Notes: generated by a model not told the origin, from the sequence alone. DNA of 11,208 nt from a candidate division FCPU426 bacterium (GCA_027366525.1 DAHXKG010000015.1:1-11208), one strand, 5' to 3'; positions 1-7,060 are shown, numbered from the stretch's first letter. Numbers and translations are program-made.

Positions 1-1164
1 GATGAATTGGTGGGAGTGCAAGCTCCGGACTTAACAGAACAAATGGTGTATGACGGGCAGGGAAATAAAGTGGAAGAAACAGTGAATGGAGTCACCACTG
101 ATTATTTGATTGCTCCTGTTAATCCGACGGGATTTTCTCAAGTGGTAGAAGAACTCCAAAATGGACAGGTGGATGAGGTTAATACATTTGGATTAAATCA
201 AATTAGTGAAGACCAAGGAAGTGGAACGACATGGTCCATACATTATTTAGGATATGATGGGGAGGGATCTGTGCGCTTCCTAACTGACTCATCGGGAACT
301 ATTACAGATTCATATGTTTACGATGCATTTGGAGAGAGGATCAGCCAGAGTGGAACGACCCCGAATGAGTGGAGGTATGAGGGGGAGCAATACGATCAAG
401 GAAGTGGGTTATATGATTTGAGGGCCCGGTGGATGGACCCAGGAGTGGGACGATTTACCAGCCGGGACACCTTTTCGGGAACCCAGACTGATCCTATTTC
501 GCTGCATCCCTATCTTTATGCAGAGGACGATCCGGCTAATCTAACGGATCCAACTGGGCAGGATGCGCTTGCAAATGAACATGGAATGTTTTTGAGCATT
601 GCTGAAAGTGTTTGGAATGGTTTATATGCTGGAAGACAACCCATTGAAGATTTGAGCGTTAGTTCGAAAGGCAAAACGTTTACCAAGTATTTTGAACGGA
701 ATCTGAAATTTAAATGGTGGATCCAACCATATCACCATCCCTATTTTGATTCTATAGGAGGGGTTTGGACTATTGGTTATGGACATAATTTAGGAACAAA
801 AGAGCCACTTCCCAAAACTCCAAATGCTTACTGGTCTACTTCAAAATGTAATCAAATGTTTGATGCAGATATTTCTCGAACGGCTTTTTACGTGAAGGAT
901 GCTTTAACAGGTGTTCCACTTTATCAGTATGAATTTGATGCCATTGTCGATCTGGTATTTAATTCTGGCCCGGGAACGTTTGCGGGAGAAAGTGTGTTTT
1001 TAAAATCAAGTCGTGCGGCCTCATGTGTCTACTTCGACTTAACGGCCTTAAGTTACCAAGCAGCAGGTGAAGCTATATTAAATTACCACTTAGAAGGTGG
1101 ACATTTGACTGGACGAAGAACTGATGAGTCAAGATTGTTTTTAACAGGGAATTATTCAACCTAG
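1..1164 (+). CDS. Rhs/YD-repeat protein, C-terminal part, with GH24 lysozyme-like toxin tip (5' end outside window)
   Basis: The frame is open through base 1, so this is the 3' end of a longer gene; residues are counted from base 1. Residues 1-107 are Rhs repeats (for example YDGQGNKVEE and GYDGEGSVRFLTD). Residues 108-186 are the Rhs core, from DAFGE to DPTG, after which the variable tip begins. The tip (about 200 residues) matches the GH24/T4-lysozyme pattern: a glutamate in YFERN (E232), then YFDSIGGVWTIGYGH with D250 and T257 at the positions of the T4 Glu/Asp/Thr triad, and FDAIVDLVFNSGPGTF, the family's 'FDALVSFAFNxG' helix. It would cleave peptidoglycan glycan strands after delivery to the periplasm of a neighbouring cell. 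E232 is followed by Arg, where most relatives, and the copy at 10075, have Gly. The exported NHL protein starts 17 nt downstream and is the likely immunity partner. Rhs identity is certain; GH24 is strongly supported by motif. Confidence 0.9.
   Translation, partial: DELVGVQAPDLTEQMVYDGQGNKVEETVNGVTTDYLIAPVNPTGFSQVVEELQNGQVDEVNTFGLNQISEDQGSGTTWSIHYLGYDGEGSVRFLTDSSGTITDSYVYDAFGERISQSGTTPNEWRYEGEQYDQGSGLYDLRARWMDPGVGRFTSRDTFSGTQTDPISLHPYLYAEDDPANLTDPTGQDALANEHGMFLSIAESVWNGLYAGRQPIEDLSVSSKGKTFTKYFERNLKFKWWIQPYHHPYFDSIGGVWTIGYGHNLGTKEPLPKTPNAYWSTSKCNQMFDADISRTAFYVKDALTGVPLYQYEFDAIVDLVFNSGPGTFAGESVFLKSSRAASCVYFDLTALSYQAAGEAILNYHLEGGHLTGRRTDESRLFLTGNYST
322..558 (+). repeat. Rhs core repeat, copy 1 (in main rhs)
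   Basis: A 237-nt, 79-codon segment from DAFGE to DPTG. It recurs without indels at 2396-2632, 6170-6406, 8714-8950 and 10117-10353. Key pieces are SGTTPNEWRYEGEQYD, GLYDLRARWMDPGVGRF, HPYLYAEDDP and DPTG. This is the conserved Rhs core that precedes the variable toxin. Homology to the displaced copies begins exactly at the DAFGE codons: upstream, the main gene reads TITDSYVY while the displaced copies read KETVSK or KGTVSK. It is the natural recombination arm for swapping tips. Confidence 0.93.
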
Positions 1165-1181
1165 CGATATATGGAGAAACC

Positions 1182-2150
1182 ATGAAAAAAAGAATTATTG
1201 TTTCCATAGTACTCATATTTTTAGCGGTATGCGCTGTTTACCTGTGCTACCTTTTTCATGGCAAGGTTAAAAAATTAGGGGAATGGGGTGGAGCGGGTAA
1301 GAGTTCAGGGGAATTTAATAAACACGGGCCAGGCGCACTTGCAATAAATTCTTCGGGCACTACAGTTTATGTTGTGAATGGAAGTAGAATTAAATATTTT
1401 ACACCCAAAGGTGAATATTTAGGTCAATGGGGAAGTTGGGGCAGAAGAGATGGAGAATTTTATGTTCCTTCGGGAATAGCTGTCAATTCATCAGGTACAA
1501 CGATCTACGTTGTGGATTATTTATATGATCGAGTTCAGTATTTTACTCCAAATGGAAAATATTTGGGACAATGGGGAAGTGGTGGATCAAGTAAAGGTCA
1601 ACTTATTCATCCATCTGGAATTGCTATCAATTCTGCAGGAACTACTGTTTATGTGGCTGATACCGATAACGATCGAGTTGACTACTTTTCTCCGACAGGA
1701 AAATATTTGGGGGAGTTTAATTATCATTTAGCCAATTATCCTCATTTTCCTTGTGGTCCAGTAGGAATTGCGATTAATTTTGCTGGAACCACAGTATATG
1801 TAACTGATGATATCAATGATCGCGTGTTTTGTTTTTCGCCGAGAGGTCGATATTTGGGGCAATGGGGTAGAAGAGGACATGGAAAAGGTGAATTTCTGAG
1901 CCCAGAAGGAATTGCGATCAACTCAGATGGAACAACAATCTATGTCTCTGACGCCGGAAATAATCGGATAGAATATTTTACACCCACTGGAAGGTATTTA
2001 GGCCAATGGAAATGTTATGGAACTGGGAGTGGAAATTCATTGCAAATAGCGGTTAACTCTACTAATGATGCAGTTTATGTTGCGGATGGAGCTAATAGTC
2101 TTGTGGAATACTTTAAAGTGTTCCCAAGGCGGAAGATTTTAAAATTTTAA
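1182..2150 (+). CDS. Membrane-anchored six-bladed NHL beta-propeller; candidate immunity protein to the lysozyme tip
   Basis: 322 residues. The N-terminus (MKKR, then a hydrophobic stretch at about residues 5-26) is an uncleaved signal anchor or signal peptide with no lipobox. The rest is six NHL-type repeats of about 47 residues. Each repeat starts with LGQWG or a variant, carries a GxFxxPxGIAINSxGTTVYVxD core with D-R-V/I (Asp-x-x-Asn/Asp-Arg) and ends in YFTPxGKY; repeat 6 is the least regular. The expected form is a closed six-bladed propeller outside the cytoplasm. NHL propellers usually bind proteins or glycans; no catalytic motif is visible. The gene starts 17 nt after the lysozyme tip, with GGAG at 1173-1176 five bases before the ATG. 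A paralogue (10968 onward) follows the second lysozyme tip, so pairing with this toxin type is seen twice. Immunity is inferred from position; NHL structure is clear. Confidence 0.85.
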   Translation: MKKRIIVSIVLIFLAVCAVYLCYLFHGKVKKLGEWGGAGKSSGEFNKHGPGALAINSSGTTVYVVNGSRIKYFTPKGEYLGQWGSWGRRDGEFYVPSGIAVNSSGTTIYVVDYLYDRVQYFTPNGKYLGQWGSGGSSKGQLIHPSGIAINSAGTTVYVADTDNDRVDYFSPTGKYLGEFNYHLANYPHFPCGPVGIAINFAGTTVYVTDDINDRVFCFSPRGRYLGQWGRRGHGKGEFLSPEGIAINSDGTTIYVSDAGNNRIEYFTPTGRYLGQWKCYGTGSGNSLQIAVNSTNDAVYVADGANSLVEYFKVFPRRKILKF

Positions 2151-2222
2151 GATTAAAAAATTCATTTTTCTGATTTAGCAATGATTTTTCATCAACTTGA
2201 ACACTTCTCTATAAATACAGAT
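2151..2222 (+). other. AT-rich spacer after NHL gene
   Basis: Seventy-two AT-rich bases between the NHL stop and the first leader repeat. There is no GC-rich hairpin with a T-run, no convincing promoter pair and no ORF of note. The last dozen bases (from about 2211) still align with the sequence before leader copy D (9932 onward), where the corresponding ATA is ATG. Confidence 0.5.
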
Positions 2223-2395
2223 ATGCTGTAAACAACAAGATTTATCAAATAGACAGTGGGGCTATTTGCTACTATAGGTATGATGATTGGAAAAAAAGTG
2301 GAAATTGGATTCGACTCCAGTAAGATCAAAATTCCTCAAACTGAAGCAGAGCAATGGGTCTACAAGATAAGCTAATCAAGGAAACAGTTTCAAAA
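2223..2395 (+). repeat. Cassette leader repeat, copy A (with decayed small ORF)
   Basis: A 173-nt leader directly before the Rhs core. It is present four times in the window at exactly the same length (2223, 5997, 8541, 9944). One frame reads as the tail of a small protein: TTRFIK-stop-TVGLFATIGMMIGKKVEIGF, ending QWVYKIS-stop at 2375. In this copy it is broken by TAA at the third codon and a TAG after FIK. The ATG of the orphan rhs tip lies inside the leader, out of frame with the remnant. Whether the leader carries a promoter cannot be settled by eye. Confidence 0.85.
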
Positions 2396-3265
2396 GATGC
2401 ATTTGGGGAAATGATCCGCCAGAGTGGAACGACCCCGAATGAGTGGAGGTATGAAGGCGAGCAGTATGATCAAGGAAGTGGATTATATGATTTGAGAGCT
2501 CGGTGGATGGATCCGGGAGTGGGACGGTTTACAAGTCGGGACACGTTCTCGGGAACCCAGACCGATCCTATTTCGTTGCACCCTTATCTTTATACGGAAG
2601 ACGATCCGGTTAACCGAACGGATCCCAGCGGGCGTGACTCCCTTTCGCAATACCATGGTGAATTTTTATTGTTGCTTGCGCATGTTTATGACAGCATCGG
2701 GCAAGATATCTCACAATTATTAAATATGCTTACACCAACTGGCAAATTATTAGCAGAGCTTTTAATACATGAAAATGAAATTAAATATTGGAATGATATT
2801 AATTTAACAAAAGCTATGAATGCTATCATTGCTTGCATTTACAATCGAGAAAAATTTTATAAAAAGTTTGATGCTAATGGCTCAACAGTTTCTGATATCA
2901 TTCATGCCGATCAAAATCATGAGGAACAGTTTGCTGGTTTTGGAGGTTATACGAATCCTTCAGTTATATCGTTATTCAAGGATGAGATTTATTATGCAAA
3001 ACACGATTTTTTTAAAAATGGAGAAAATTATTATGTTTTTGTTGGTGATGCATTAGAGGTTGCAATTGGTGGACAATATGGTGTCTATCAAGATCCCTTG
3101 CTACCAGCGGGAGGAACTTACGGAGAGCATGCACACGATGGGTATTATCTAGGAGGTGATTTCATATGGATTAAAGAACTTGCGGGAAATGATTTTTATA
3201 CACTCGATTATAAATTTCTTATGGGGTTAAAAAATAATGTACATTTTCCAAAAGGCCGAAAATGA
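2354..3265 (+). CDS. Orphan Rhs tip with SleB-like putative cell-wall hydrolase toxin
   Basis: 303 residues. Residues 1-14 come from the leader, 15-93 are the Rhs core, and the toxin follows DPSG. In the toxin, LLIHE (Glu140) is followed by an alanine-rich helix ending IYNRE (N164, R165), then TVSDIIHAD and EEQFAGFGG (Q192, F193). That order (Glu, A..VxNR, VxxVI, QF) is the layout of SleB-like cell-wall hydrolases (Hydrolase_2), in which the Glu is catalytic. The domain is homologous along its length to that at 6128-7060, including GGTYG and FYTL near the end. It lacks the N-terminal Rhs shell, so by itself it is probably undelivered and serves as a donor for recombination. The ATG is the first in frame (TGA at 2342-2344) and has a poor, closely spaced Shine-Dalgarno. 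Its stop overlaps the next ATG by 4 nt. Rhs tip is certain; hydrolase type is moderate. Confidence 0.8.
   Translation: MGLQDKLIKETVSKDAFGEMIRQSGTTPNEWRYEGEQYDQGSGLYDLRARWMDPGVGRFTSRDTFSGTQTDPISLHPYLYTEDDPVNRTDPSGRDSLSQYHGEFLLLLAHVYDSIGQDISQLLNMLTPTGKLLAELLIHENEIKYWNDINLTKAMNAIIACIYNREKFYKKFDANGSTVSDIIHADQNHEEQFAGFGGYTNPSVISLFKDEIYYAKHDFFKNGENYYVFVGDALEVAIGGQYGVYQDPLLPAGGTYGEHAHDGYYLGGDFIWIKELAGNDFYTLDYKFLMGLKNNVHFPKGRK
2396..2632 (+). repeat. Rhs core repeat, copy 2
   Basis: Second 79-codon core (DAFGEMIRQ to DPSG), gap-free against copy 1. It is clearly richer in G+C than the toxin sequence after it: 61 of 120 bases at 2461-2580 against 27 of 120 at 2761-2880, counted by hand. Confidence 0.93.
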
Positions 3266-4608
3266 AAAAGAGCCTGATTTCATTATTCGCCATCTTAGTT
3301 GTAATTTGGATTGGAATGAACGAGAGATGTGGTTGGTTATCTTCTTTCAATAAAACTGAATGGGAGGAGCTTGGAAAACCTATTTTTTTAAATTCCACTG
3401 GTAATGAAATTAAATTAGTGGCAAATAATAATTCCCTGTATTTAGCTTTTGATGAAAAACCTTATATTACAACTTTAGTGGTCATGAAATGGGAAGGGAT
3501 GCAGTGGGTCAGAATCGGCGAATGGAAAAAATTAAATGAAATTGCAAATTTGAGTTGCTATAAAGGGAGAATTTATATTGCCTTGGCTACGTATAGTACT
3601 CCTGTTATTAATACATTAACTGAAAATGCCAAAGAATTAGGGCGAAAAAGAAATAATCAATTAACTAAAACTAGAAAAATATTTTATTTTAAGCATTTTG
3701 CATCATTTCTCAATTATGAGCAAATATATCATGATCACTTCTATGGAAAATCTAAAGCCTCTTATCAACACCTAAAAACTGAAAAAATAAAAGTCATGAT
3801 GTTTAAAGGAAATAATCGTTGGGTTCAAGTAGGAAAGACAATAGTTTTAAAGGATTCTAGAAATTTTGGAGATTTAAATTACTTTGAAATATTTCATGGC
3901 GTCTTTTACCTCGGTTTATCACATTCTATTCCCACTTCTACTCTATTTGGGGCAGAGGCGCTCTTAGAATATACCGGATCGTCTTGGAAATATATTGGAA
4001 ACCCAGAAAGTATTTCACCAACAATGGGCTCAAATGTGTCAGTTGCTTTTTTAAAAACAATACCTTATGTCGCATATGATGAATGGGCTAATACTGGTAT
4101 TCGGAATTTTAACGGTACCACTTGGATTAAGGGTCAACTTCCTTCCCGAGTAAGTGATTTGTGGGCTTATCCATCTTTATTGGTATCCAATAATTGCTTG
4201 TATATGGTAGCCTATTGCGCATCAGGAAAAAGTAAGATGGCATTTTTGGGGTTGAAAAAAAATAAATGGATGAATTTAGGACAGCTTCCAGGGGATGTTC
4301 TTTATACAAATTCTAGTTTTTCTCCTTTTTCGTTTGTTTCATATAAAGACATACTTTACGTTGGTTATCCAGATAAACAAGGTAACGGCAGGGTATCGGT
4401 TATGTGCTGGGATGGATCCTCGTGGTCTTTGGTTGGGAAACCAAGATTTTCTCTTACATGTGGGCATCCCATATCAATGGTAGTTTTAAAAAATATATTA
4501 TATGTTGCATTTTTAGATCGATATGAATTTCATGGTGAAGATAGTGGCGGGAAAAAGATCATGGTAATGAAATATCCTCTGCCGCAATCTCAAAAACAAA
4601 CACAATAA
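3262..4608 (+). CDS. Exported seven-bladed propeller protein; candidate immunity to the SleB-like tip
   Basis: 448 residues. A basic start (MKKS) and a hydrophobic segment to about residue 19 predict export or inner-membrane anchoring; there is no lipobox. The rest is a degenerate beta-propeller of seven units, each with a W-x-x-hydrophobic-G turn (EWEELG, QWVRIG, RWVQVG, SWKYIG, TWIKG, KWMNLG, SWSLVG) and a strand such as LYLAF, PYVAY or LYVAF. Two long insertions interrupt the blades, one around residues 115-170. The ATG overlaps the toxin stop (ATGA), implying translational coupling, as expected for a toxin and immunity pair. The C-terminal blade (LYVAFLDR, HGEDSGGKKIMVMKY) matches that of the 7276-8505 protein (LYIAFADN, GEDTGQNNGKRIEVMEY), so the two are paralogues that each follow a paralogous toxin. 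I know of no family name for it. Immunity is inferred. Confidence 0.8.
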   Translation: MKKSLISLFAILVVIWIGMNERCGWLSSFNKTEWEELGKPIFLNSTGNEIKLVANNNSLYLAFDEKPYITTLVVMKWEGMQWVRIGEWKKLNEIANLSCYKGRIYIALATYSTPVINTLTENAKELGRKRNNQLTKTRKIFYFKHFASFLNYEQIYHDHFYGKSKASYQHLKTEKIKVMMFKGNNRWVQVGKTIVLKDSRNFGDLNYFEIFHGVFYLGLSHSIPTSTLFGAEALLEYTGSSWKYIGNPESISPTMGSNVSVAFLKTIPYVAYDEWANTGIRNFNGTTWIKGQLPSRVSDLWAYPSLLVSNNCLYMVAYCASGKSKMAFLGLKKNKWMNLGQLPGDVLYTNSSFSPFSFVSYKDILYVGYPDKQGNGRVSVMCWDGSSWSLVGKPRFSLTCGHPISMVVLKNILYVAFLDRYEFHGEDSGGKKIMVMKYPLPQSQKQTQ

Positions 4609-4710
4609 TTTCGTAAAAGCTATAAAAAATCTCATAGCCGAATTCAACCAGTAAGTGCAACACATCGGCCAAAAACTTCAGCAGGCGTTTTGAATTAAGG
4701 GAAATCAACT
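4609..4710 (+). other. 102-nt spacer between two propeller genes
   Basis: A non-coding gap between the coupled immunity gene and the second propeller gene. One frame is open from about 4638 past the next ATG, reading in part NTSAKNFSRRFELRE, and could be the tail of a deleted toxin, but nothing identifies it. A five-base inverted repeat (GCTAT/ATAGC, 4619-4638) is too weak to call a terminator. AAGGGA at 4697-4702 is a suitable Shine-Dalgarno for the ATG at 4711. Confidence 0.4.
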
Positions 4711-5928
4711 ATGAAAAGCATATCTGAGGGCAATCTAAAGAAGGTAGTCAAATATTTTTTTTCCGTGGTGATGGGATTGATATGTATTCTAGAGGTAGGG
4801 GGATATAGAAAGCAAGAAAAGGGGAAGAGGGGTTCTTCACTATCAATTTTGAAAGAGAGTGCTTCTCCAACAGTCCCCGGGACCTGGAGTCAAGTGGGTC
4901 ATTTTTTCTTTTTTAAAAAGGATTTTGGAGATCCATCACTTTATGTGGATGCAGGAACACCTTATTTAACTGGAATGGATTTTACGGACCCTCAGTATTT
5001 GAGAGTCGTGAAATATAACGGGAAAAAATGGGTCTATGTCGGAAAGCCTGATGTTATCAATAATGCTCTTTATCCTAAAATTTGTGTGGATCAAGGCACT
5101 CCTTATATAGCCTATACGAGGTATACAAAAAATCGTAAAGATGAGCCAGAATATTATCCCTATTTCTATAGTGCGAACGTTATCAAATACAATGGAGTGA
5201 AATGGGTCGAGGTAGGGAAACCAGATTTAGCAGATGGAACAGTGTATGAAATCAATATTTTTATTTATAAGCATGTTCCTTATGTATTTTATATAGGGTG
5301 GCATTATGGAAATAGCGTAGTTATGCGATATAAGAGTCACCATTGGGCATATGTTGGGAAACCTAGTTTTTATCCAGATGATGGGCTCGAAAGCACAGCT
5401 ATCTATGTATGGGATAAGACGCCATATGTGGCATTTATGTATTCAGGTTTGAGTAGTAATACAAATGATATAAATTATGTGATGAAATATAATGGAAAAG
5501 AATGGGTATATGTTGGACGAGGTGAAATTACTCCTAGCCCACTTGATGGTCCAAAGATTTTTATATCTAAGGGTATTCCTTATATAGCGTTTTTGAATGT
5601 TGAATATAAAGTAACCGTTATGAAATATAAGGGATCCCACTGGACAAAAGTTGGAAAGCGGGAAATTGTTCATGAAACCACTCGTGCTTTATCGTTTTTT
5701 GTTCGTGATGGAGTGCCTTACGTAGCTTACAGTACAAAAAAAAGCCATCAGATTCGAGTCAAAGTATTCCAGAATCATGTCTGGAAAACATTAGGAGATG
5801 AATCGGTCTTGCTAAGAGGGGACGGTGATAAACCTGACCTTTTTGTGTATAAGAACAGTCCATATATTGCCTATTATGCACAAGGCAAAGGAATGATCGT
5901 GATGCGGTTTCAAGAAATCCAGAAATAG
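4711..5928 (+). CDS. Exported seven-bladed propeller, unpaired; possible orphan immunity protein
   Basis: 405 residues. An N-terminal hydrophobic helix (about residues 13-30), preceded by lysines and followed by a basic, low-complexity linker, predicts a membrane anchor. Seven regular units follow. Each has a W-x-x-VG turn (TWSQVG, KWVYVG, KWVEVG, HWAYVG, EWVYVG, HWTKVG, VWKTLG), and a PY(V/I)AY-type strand recurs (TPYIAY, TPYVAF, IPYIAF, VPYVAY, SPYIAY), as does VMKYNG. The repeats are cleaner than in the other two propellers of this type, so it is a more distant paralogue. Unlike them it has no toxin directly upstream: the gap to the preceding propeller gene is 102 nt. It may be left over from a lost cassette, a second immunity protein, or a protein with another surface role. 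AAGGGA eight bases before the ATG supports the start. Fold is fairly sure; role is uncertain. Confidence 0.75.
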   Translation: MKSISEGNLKKVVKYFFSVVMGLICILEVGGYRKQEKGKRGSSLSILKESASPTVPGTWSQVGHFFFFKKDFGDPSLYVDAGTPYLTGMDFTDPQYLRVVKYNGKKWVYVGKPDVINNALYPKICVDQGTPYIAYTRYTKNRKDEPEYYPYFYSANVIKYNGVKWVEVGKPDLADGTVYEINIFIYKHVPYVFYIGWHYGNSVVMRYKSHHWAYVGKPSFYPDDGLESTAIYVWDKTPYVAFMYSGLSSNTNDINYVMKYNGKEWVYVGRGEITPSPLDGPKIFISKGIPYIAFLNVEYKVTVMKYKGSHWTKVGKREIVHETTRALSFFVRDGVPYVAYSTKKSHQIRVKVFQNHVWKTLGDESVLLRGDGDKPDLFVYKNSPYIAYYAQGKGMIVMRFQEIQK

Positions 5929-5996
5929 TTTATCAACTTTATTCAAATCGCGATTTTTTCTGAAAAAATTTGAGTTTTTCATTCCAAATTACATAA
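5929..5996 (+). other. Short AT-rich spacer after second propeller
   Basis: Sixty-eight bases with no ORF. AAATCGCGATTT (5945-5956) is a perfect palindrome followed by three further T, but it has no loop, so a terminator is only possible. A second AT-only palindrome, TTTTTTCTGAAAAAA, overlaps its right end. Confidence 0.3.
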
Positions 5997-6169
5997 ATGC
6001 TGTAACCAACCAGATTTATCAAATAGATAGTGGGTCTATTTGATACTATAGGTATGATGATTGTAAAAAAAGTGGAAATTGGATTCGACTCCAGTGAGAT
6101 CAAAATCCATTAAAATGAAGCGGAGCAATGGATTTACAAGGTGAGCTAATCAAGGAAACAGTTTCCAAA
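5997..6169 (+). repeat. Cassette leader repeat, copy B (with decayed small ORF)
   Basis: The second 173-nt leader, gap-free against copy A. The small-protein remnant reads PTRFIK-stop-IVGLFDTIGMMIVKKVEIGF and shares the TAA at codon 3 and the TAG after FIK with copy A. It adds a third stop (TAA) before NEAEQWIYKVS. Shared stops show that A and B come from an already broken parent, or have been homogenised since. Confidence 0.85.
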
Positions 6170-7060
6170 GATGCGTTTGGTGAAATGATCAGCCAGAGTG
6201 GAACGACTCCGAATGAGTGGAGGTATGAGGGAGAGCAATATGATGCTGGAAGTGGATTATATGATTTGAGGGCGAGGTGGATGGCCCCTGGAGTGGGGCG
6301 TTTTACGAGTCGGGACACGTTCTCGGGAACCCTAACGGATCCTATTTCATTGCATCCTTATCTTTATACGGAAAATGATCCGATCAATAAAACCGATCCA
6401 AGTGGGTACGACTCTCTTTCCCAGGACCATGGAAATTTTTTAACAATCATAAAAAGAATATATGCTAATGAAGCACTGGGTGTTTTTCAATTGTTGAACC
6501 AGTTGAACTCGGATGGAAGACTATTTGCCTTGCTATTAACGCACGAACTTTCTCCATATAACCTAGCTAATAAAAAGCCGTATAGTTTATCTGACTTGAA
6601 TGAAGCCATGAAAGCAATGGTAGCCTGCGTTTATAATCGTGAGAAATATCCACTCCAATTTGAAGCCACAGGTTCCAGTGTTTCTGACATTATCCATGCG
6701 GATAATCATGGAATCACGCAGTTTCGTGGTTTTGGAGGAATAACGAGTCCTGGTGTCTATAGAAAATTTCATGAGGTTATCTCAGATGTTGAACATGGAC
6801 ACTATATTTCATACGTTGATCAGATATTGACGATATCATTCTTTAGTCAAAATGGATACCAAGTTTTTCCCGATCCATTTTTATCCCAAGGAGGGACTTA
6901 TGGATGGAAGGCATTAGGATCGCTTTCACCAGGCAGAAACTTCAAATTATTGAAAACATTGGTCGGGACTACGTTTTATACACTTAAGAAAAGCTTAGAC
7001 GCCCTACCTCGGTATATGCCAACTTCCAGTAACAACAACATTCTATTGTCAAATGTATGA
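6128..7060 (+). CDS. Orphan Rhs tip with second SleB-like putative cell-wall hydrolase toxin
   Basis: 310 residues, with the same plan as 2354-3265: leader residues 1-14, core 15-93, toxin from 94. The diagnostic residues are at equivalent places: LLTHE (Glu140), ACVYNRE (N170, R171), SVSDIIHAD and ITQFRGFGG (Q198, F199), then GGTYG and FYTLK. Conservation of these, while the sequence between diverges, supports an active hydrolase of the SleB-like type. The core has one odd change: RWMAPGVGRF, where the other four copies have RWMDPGVGRF. The C-terminus after FYTLK (SSNNNILLSNV) has no counterpart in the sister toxin, and a 215-nt gap rather than an overlap separates it from its propeller gene, so the 3' end may have been rearranged. 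Start chosen as the ATG conserved in all four orphan cassettes. Confidence 0.8.
   Translation: MDLQGELIKETVSKDAFGEMISQSGTTPNEWRYEGEQYDAGSGLYDLRARWMAPGVGRFTSRDTFSGTLTDPISLHPYLYTENDPINKTDPSGYDSLSQDHGNFLTIIKRIYANEALGVFQLLNQLNSDGRLFALLLTHELSPYNLANKKPYSLSDLNEAMKAMVACVYNREKYPLQFEATGSSVSDIIHADNHGITQFRGFGGITSPGVYRKFHEVISDVEHGHYISYVDQILTISFFSQNGYQVFPDPFLSQGGTYGWKALGSLSPGRNFKLLKTLVGTTFYTLKKSLDALPRYMPTSSNNNILLSNV
6170..6406 (+). repeat. Rhs core repeat, copy 3
   Basis: Third 79-codon core, gap-free. It carries the Asp-to-Ala change in RWMAPGVGRF (GCC in place of GAT or GAC) and reads HPYLYTENDP where copies 2 and 5 read HPYLYTEDDP. It ends in DPSG. Confidence 0.92.

Noticed and set aside
1182-2150. NHL protein as an enzyme (lyase or lactonase type propeller)
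   Set aside because: Only generic NHL unit residues are seen; no metal-binding or catalytic set can be picked out.
2250-2284. Possible sigma-70 promoter in the leader repeat (TAGACA, 17 nt, TATAGG; also TATGAT at 2279)
   Set aside because: The -35 box is not kept in copies C and D, and conservation of TATAGGTATGATGATT is explained equally well by the shared small-ORF remnant. Not strong enough to annotate.
5945-5956. AAATCGCGATTT palindrome followed by T's as a rho-independent terminator
   Set aside because: There is no loop and only a four-base GC centre; a stable hairpin is unlikely.
6100-6318. Minus-strand frame recurring with similar sequence at 10053-10265
   Set aside because: Its recurrence only reflects the repeated leader and core read backwards; there is no independent evidence for a gene.
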